From Bacteroidales bacterium UBA1199 (GTDB lineage: Bacteria > Bacteroidota > Bacteroidia > Bacteroidales > UBA932), in the NCBI GenBank assembly GCA_002309795.1, contig DBXZ01000039.1, positions 1 through 6,729 of the forward strand: a stretch of DNA of 6,729 nt, given 5' to 3'. The notes beneath the pieces were generated by a model that was not told the origin of the DNA, did not search any database, and was given only the letters and a program-made list of their open reading frames with translations. The first letter of the stretch is position 1, and each line of letters begins with the position of its first letter. Made by a program: the position numbers and the translations under genes. Shown one piece after another: positions 6,064 through 6,729 of the stretch.

Positions 6064-6729
6064 TTAGAATTCAGCGGTTTTAGGAGTTCTGGGGAAGGGG
6101 ATGACGTCCCGGATATTGGCCATGCCCGTCACGAAGAGCAAGAGCCGTTCGAAACCGAGACCGAATCCGCTGTGCGGGCAGGTGCCGAACCGGCGGGTAT
6201 CCATATACCACCAGAGGTTGGTGGTGTCCATCTTGAGTTCGTCGATACGCTGCTGCAGTTTTTCGAGCGATGATTCACGCTCGCTGCCGCCGATAATCTC
6301 ACCGATCTTCGGGAAGAGCACGTCGGTGCCGCGGACCGTCTTGCCGTCGTCGTTCTGCTTCATGTAGAACGCCTTGATATCCTTCGGGTAGTCGGTCATG
6401 ATGACCGGCTTCCTGAAGTGCTTCTCCACGAGGTAGCGCTCGTGTTCGCTCTGGAGGTCTACGCCCCAGGAGACCGGGAATTCGAACTTCTGCCCGGATT
6501 TGAGCAGAATATCGATACCCTCCGTATAGGTCAGACGGACAAACTCGGTGGAAATCACGCTCTTGAGGCGATCGATAAGCTCCGGGTCGATCATCTTGTT
6601 GAGGAACTCCAGATCGTCCTGACAGTTGTCCAGGGCGTAACGGACCAGATACTTGATGAAGTCCTCTTCGAGGTCCATCAGGTCGTTCACGTCGTAGAAG
6701 GCCATCTCCGGCTCAATCATCCAGAACTC
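6064..6729 (-). CDS. asnS: Asparaginyl-tRNA synthetase, C-terminal part (5' end outside window)
   Basis: Class II aminoacyl-tRNA synthetase that charges tRNA-Asn with asparagine in the cytoplasm. The window holds the last 221 codons, open to the edge. The fragment begins at [11 protein letters not shown], the segment just after the class II motif 2 arginine, which is very characteristic of AsnRS and AspRS. Later come [14 protein letters not shown] and KPVIMTDYP, an AsnRS-type region (the amino acid-binding part of the catalytic domain), IIGGSERES, and motif 3 in [13 protein letters not shown], with the ATP-binding Arg. The end [20 protein letters not shown] closely resembles the C-terminus of E. 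coli AsnRS and separates it from AspRS, which has a different tail and an inserted domain. The anticodon-binding domain and motif 1 are outside the window. The Met at 6720 is internal and not a start. It is the first visible gene of a run continuing into udk 6 bp later. Confidence 0.96.
   Translation of the reverse strand, partial: EFWMIEPEMAFYDVNDLMDLEEDFIKYLVRYALDNCQDDLEFLNKMIDPELIDRLKSVISTEFVRLTYTEGIDILLKSGQKFEFPVSWGVDLQSEHERYLVEKHFRKPVIMTDYPKDIKAFYMKQNDDGKTVRGTDVLFPKIGEIIGGSERESSLEKLQQRIDELKMDTTNLWWYMDTRRFGTCPHSGFGLGFERLLLFVTGMANIRDVIPFPRTPKTAEF

Noticed and set aside
6064..6720. Short stand-alone gene starting at the ATG at 6720
   Set aside because: The frame stays open to the window edge and the preceding codons read Glu-Phe-Trp, which continues the conserved AsnRS block, so the ATG is internal.

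Overview
The window is a compact, single-strand stretch of bacterial chromosome. Six protein genes lie on the minus strand and none on the plus strand. The GC-rich codon use, the absence of clear Shine-Dalgarno sequences before any visible start codon, a TonB-type periplasmic protein and the type of uridine kinase and asparaginyl-tRNA synthetase together suggest a member of the Bacteroidota, probably a GC-rich Bacteroidales lineage. That placement is an inference from protein character and was not searched.

In the direction of transcription (high to low coordinates) the genes are: the C-terminal part of asparaginyl-tRNA synthetase (asnS, cut by the window edge at 6729); uridine kinase (udk), 6 bp downstream; a small membrane-anchored protein with a TonB-like C-terminal domain, whose start codon overlaps the udk stop codon (TAATG); a 58-bp gap holding a possible terminator and a possible promoter; a class I-type glutamine synthetase (glnA); a 39-bp gap; a complete MsbA-like ABC half-transporter; and, 10 bp further on, a long-chain acyl-CoA synthetase-like (AMP-binding) gene that runs off the window at position 1. 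No intergenic stretch exceeds 58 bp, and I see no RNA genes, mobile elements, CRISPR arrays or long repeats.

Functionally this is a mix of core metabolism and envelope genes. asnS serves translation, udk pyrimidine salvage and glnA nitrogen assimilation. The ABC exporter and the acyl-CoA synthetase could both act on lipids, and their 10-bp spacing suggests co-transcription. Two transcription units are likely: asnS-udk-tonB-like, and glnA-ABC-acyl-CoA synthetase, divided by the 4660-4744 region. I found no evidence of a new defence, mobile or biosynthetic system. The points most worth a second look are the unusual TonB-like protein coupled to udk, the predicted loss of the adenylylation tyrosine in glutamine synthetase together with an insertion near its metal site, and the overlapping terminator and promoter signals before glnA. 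A very long antisense open frame (1459-4695) is best explained by codon bias.
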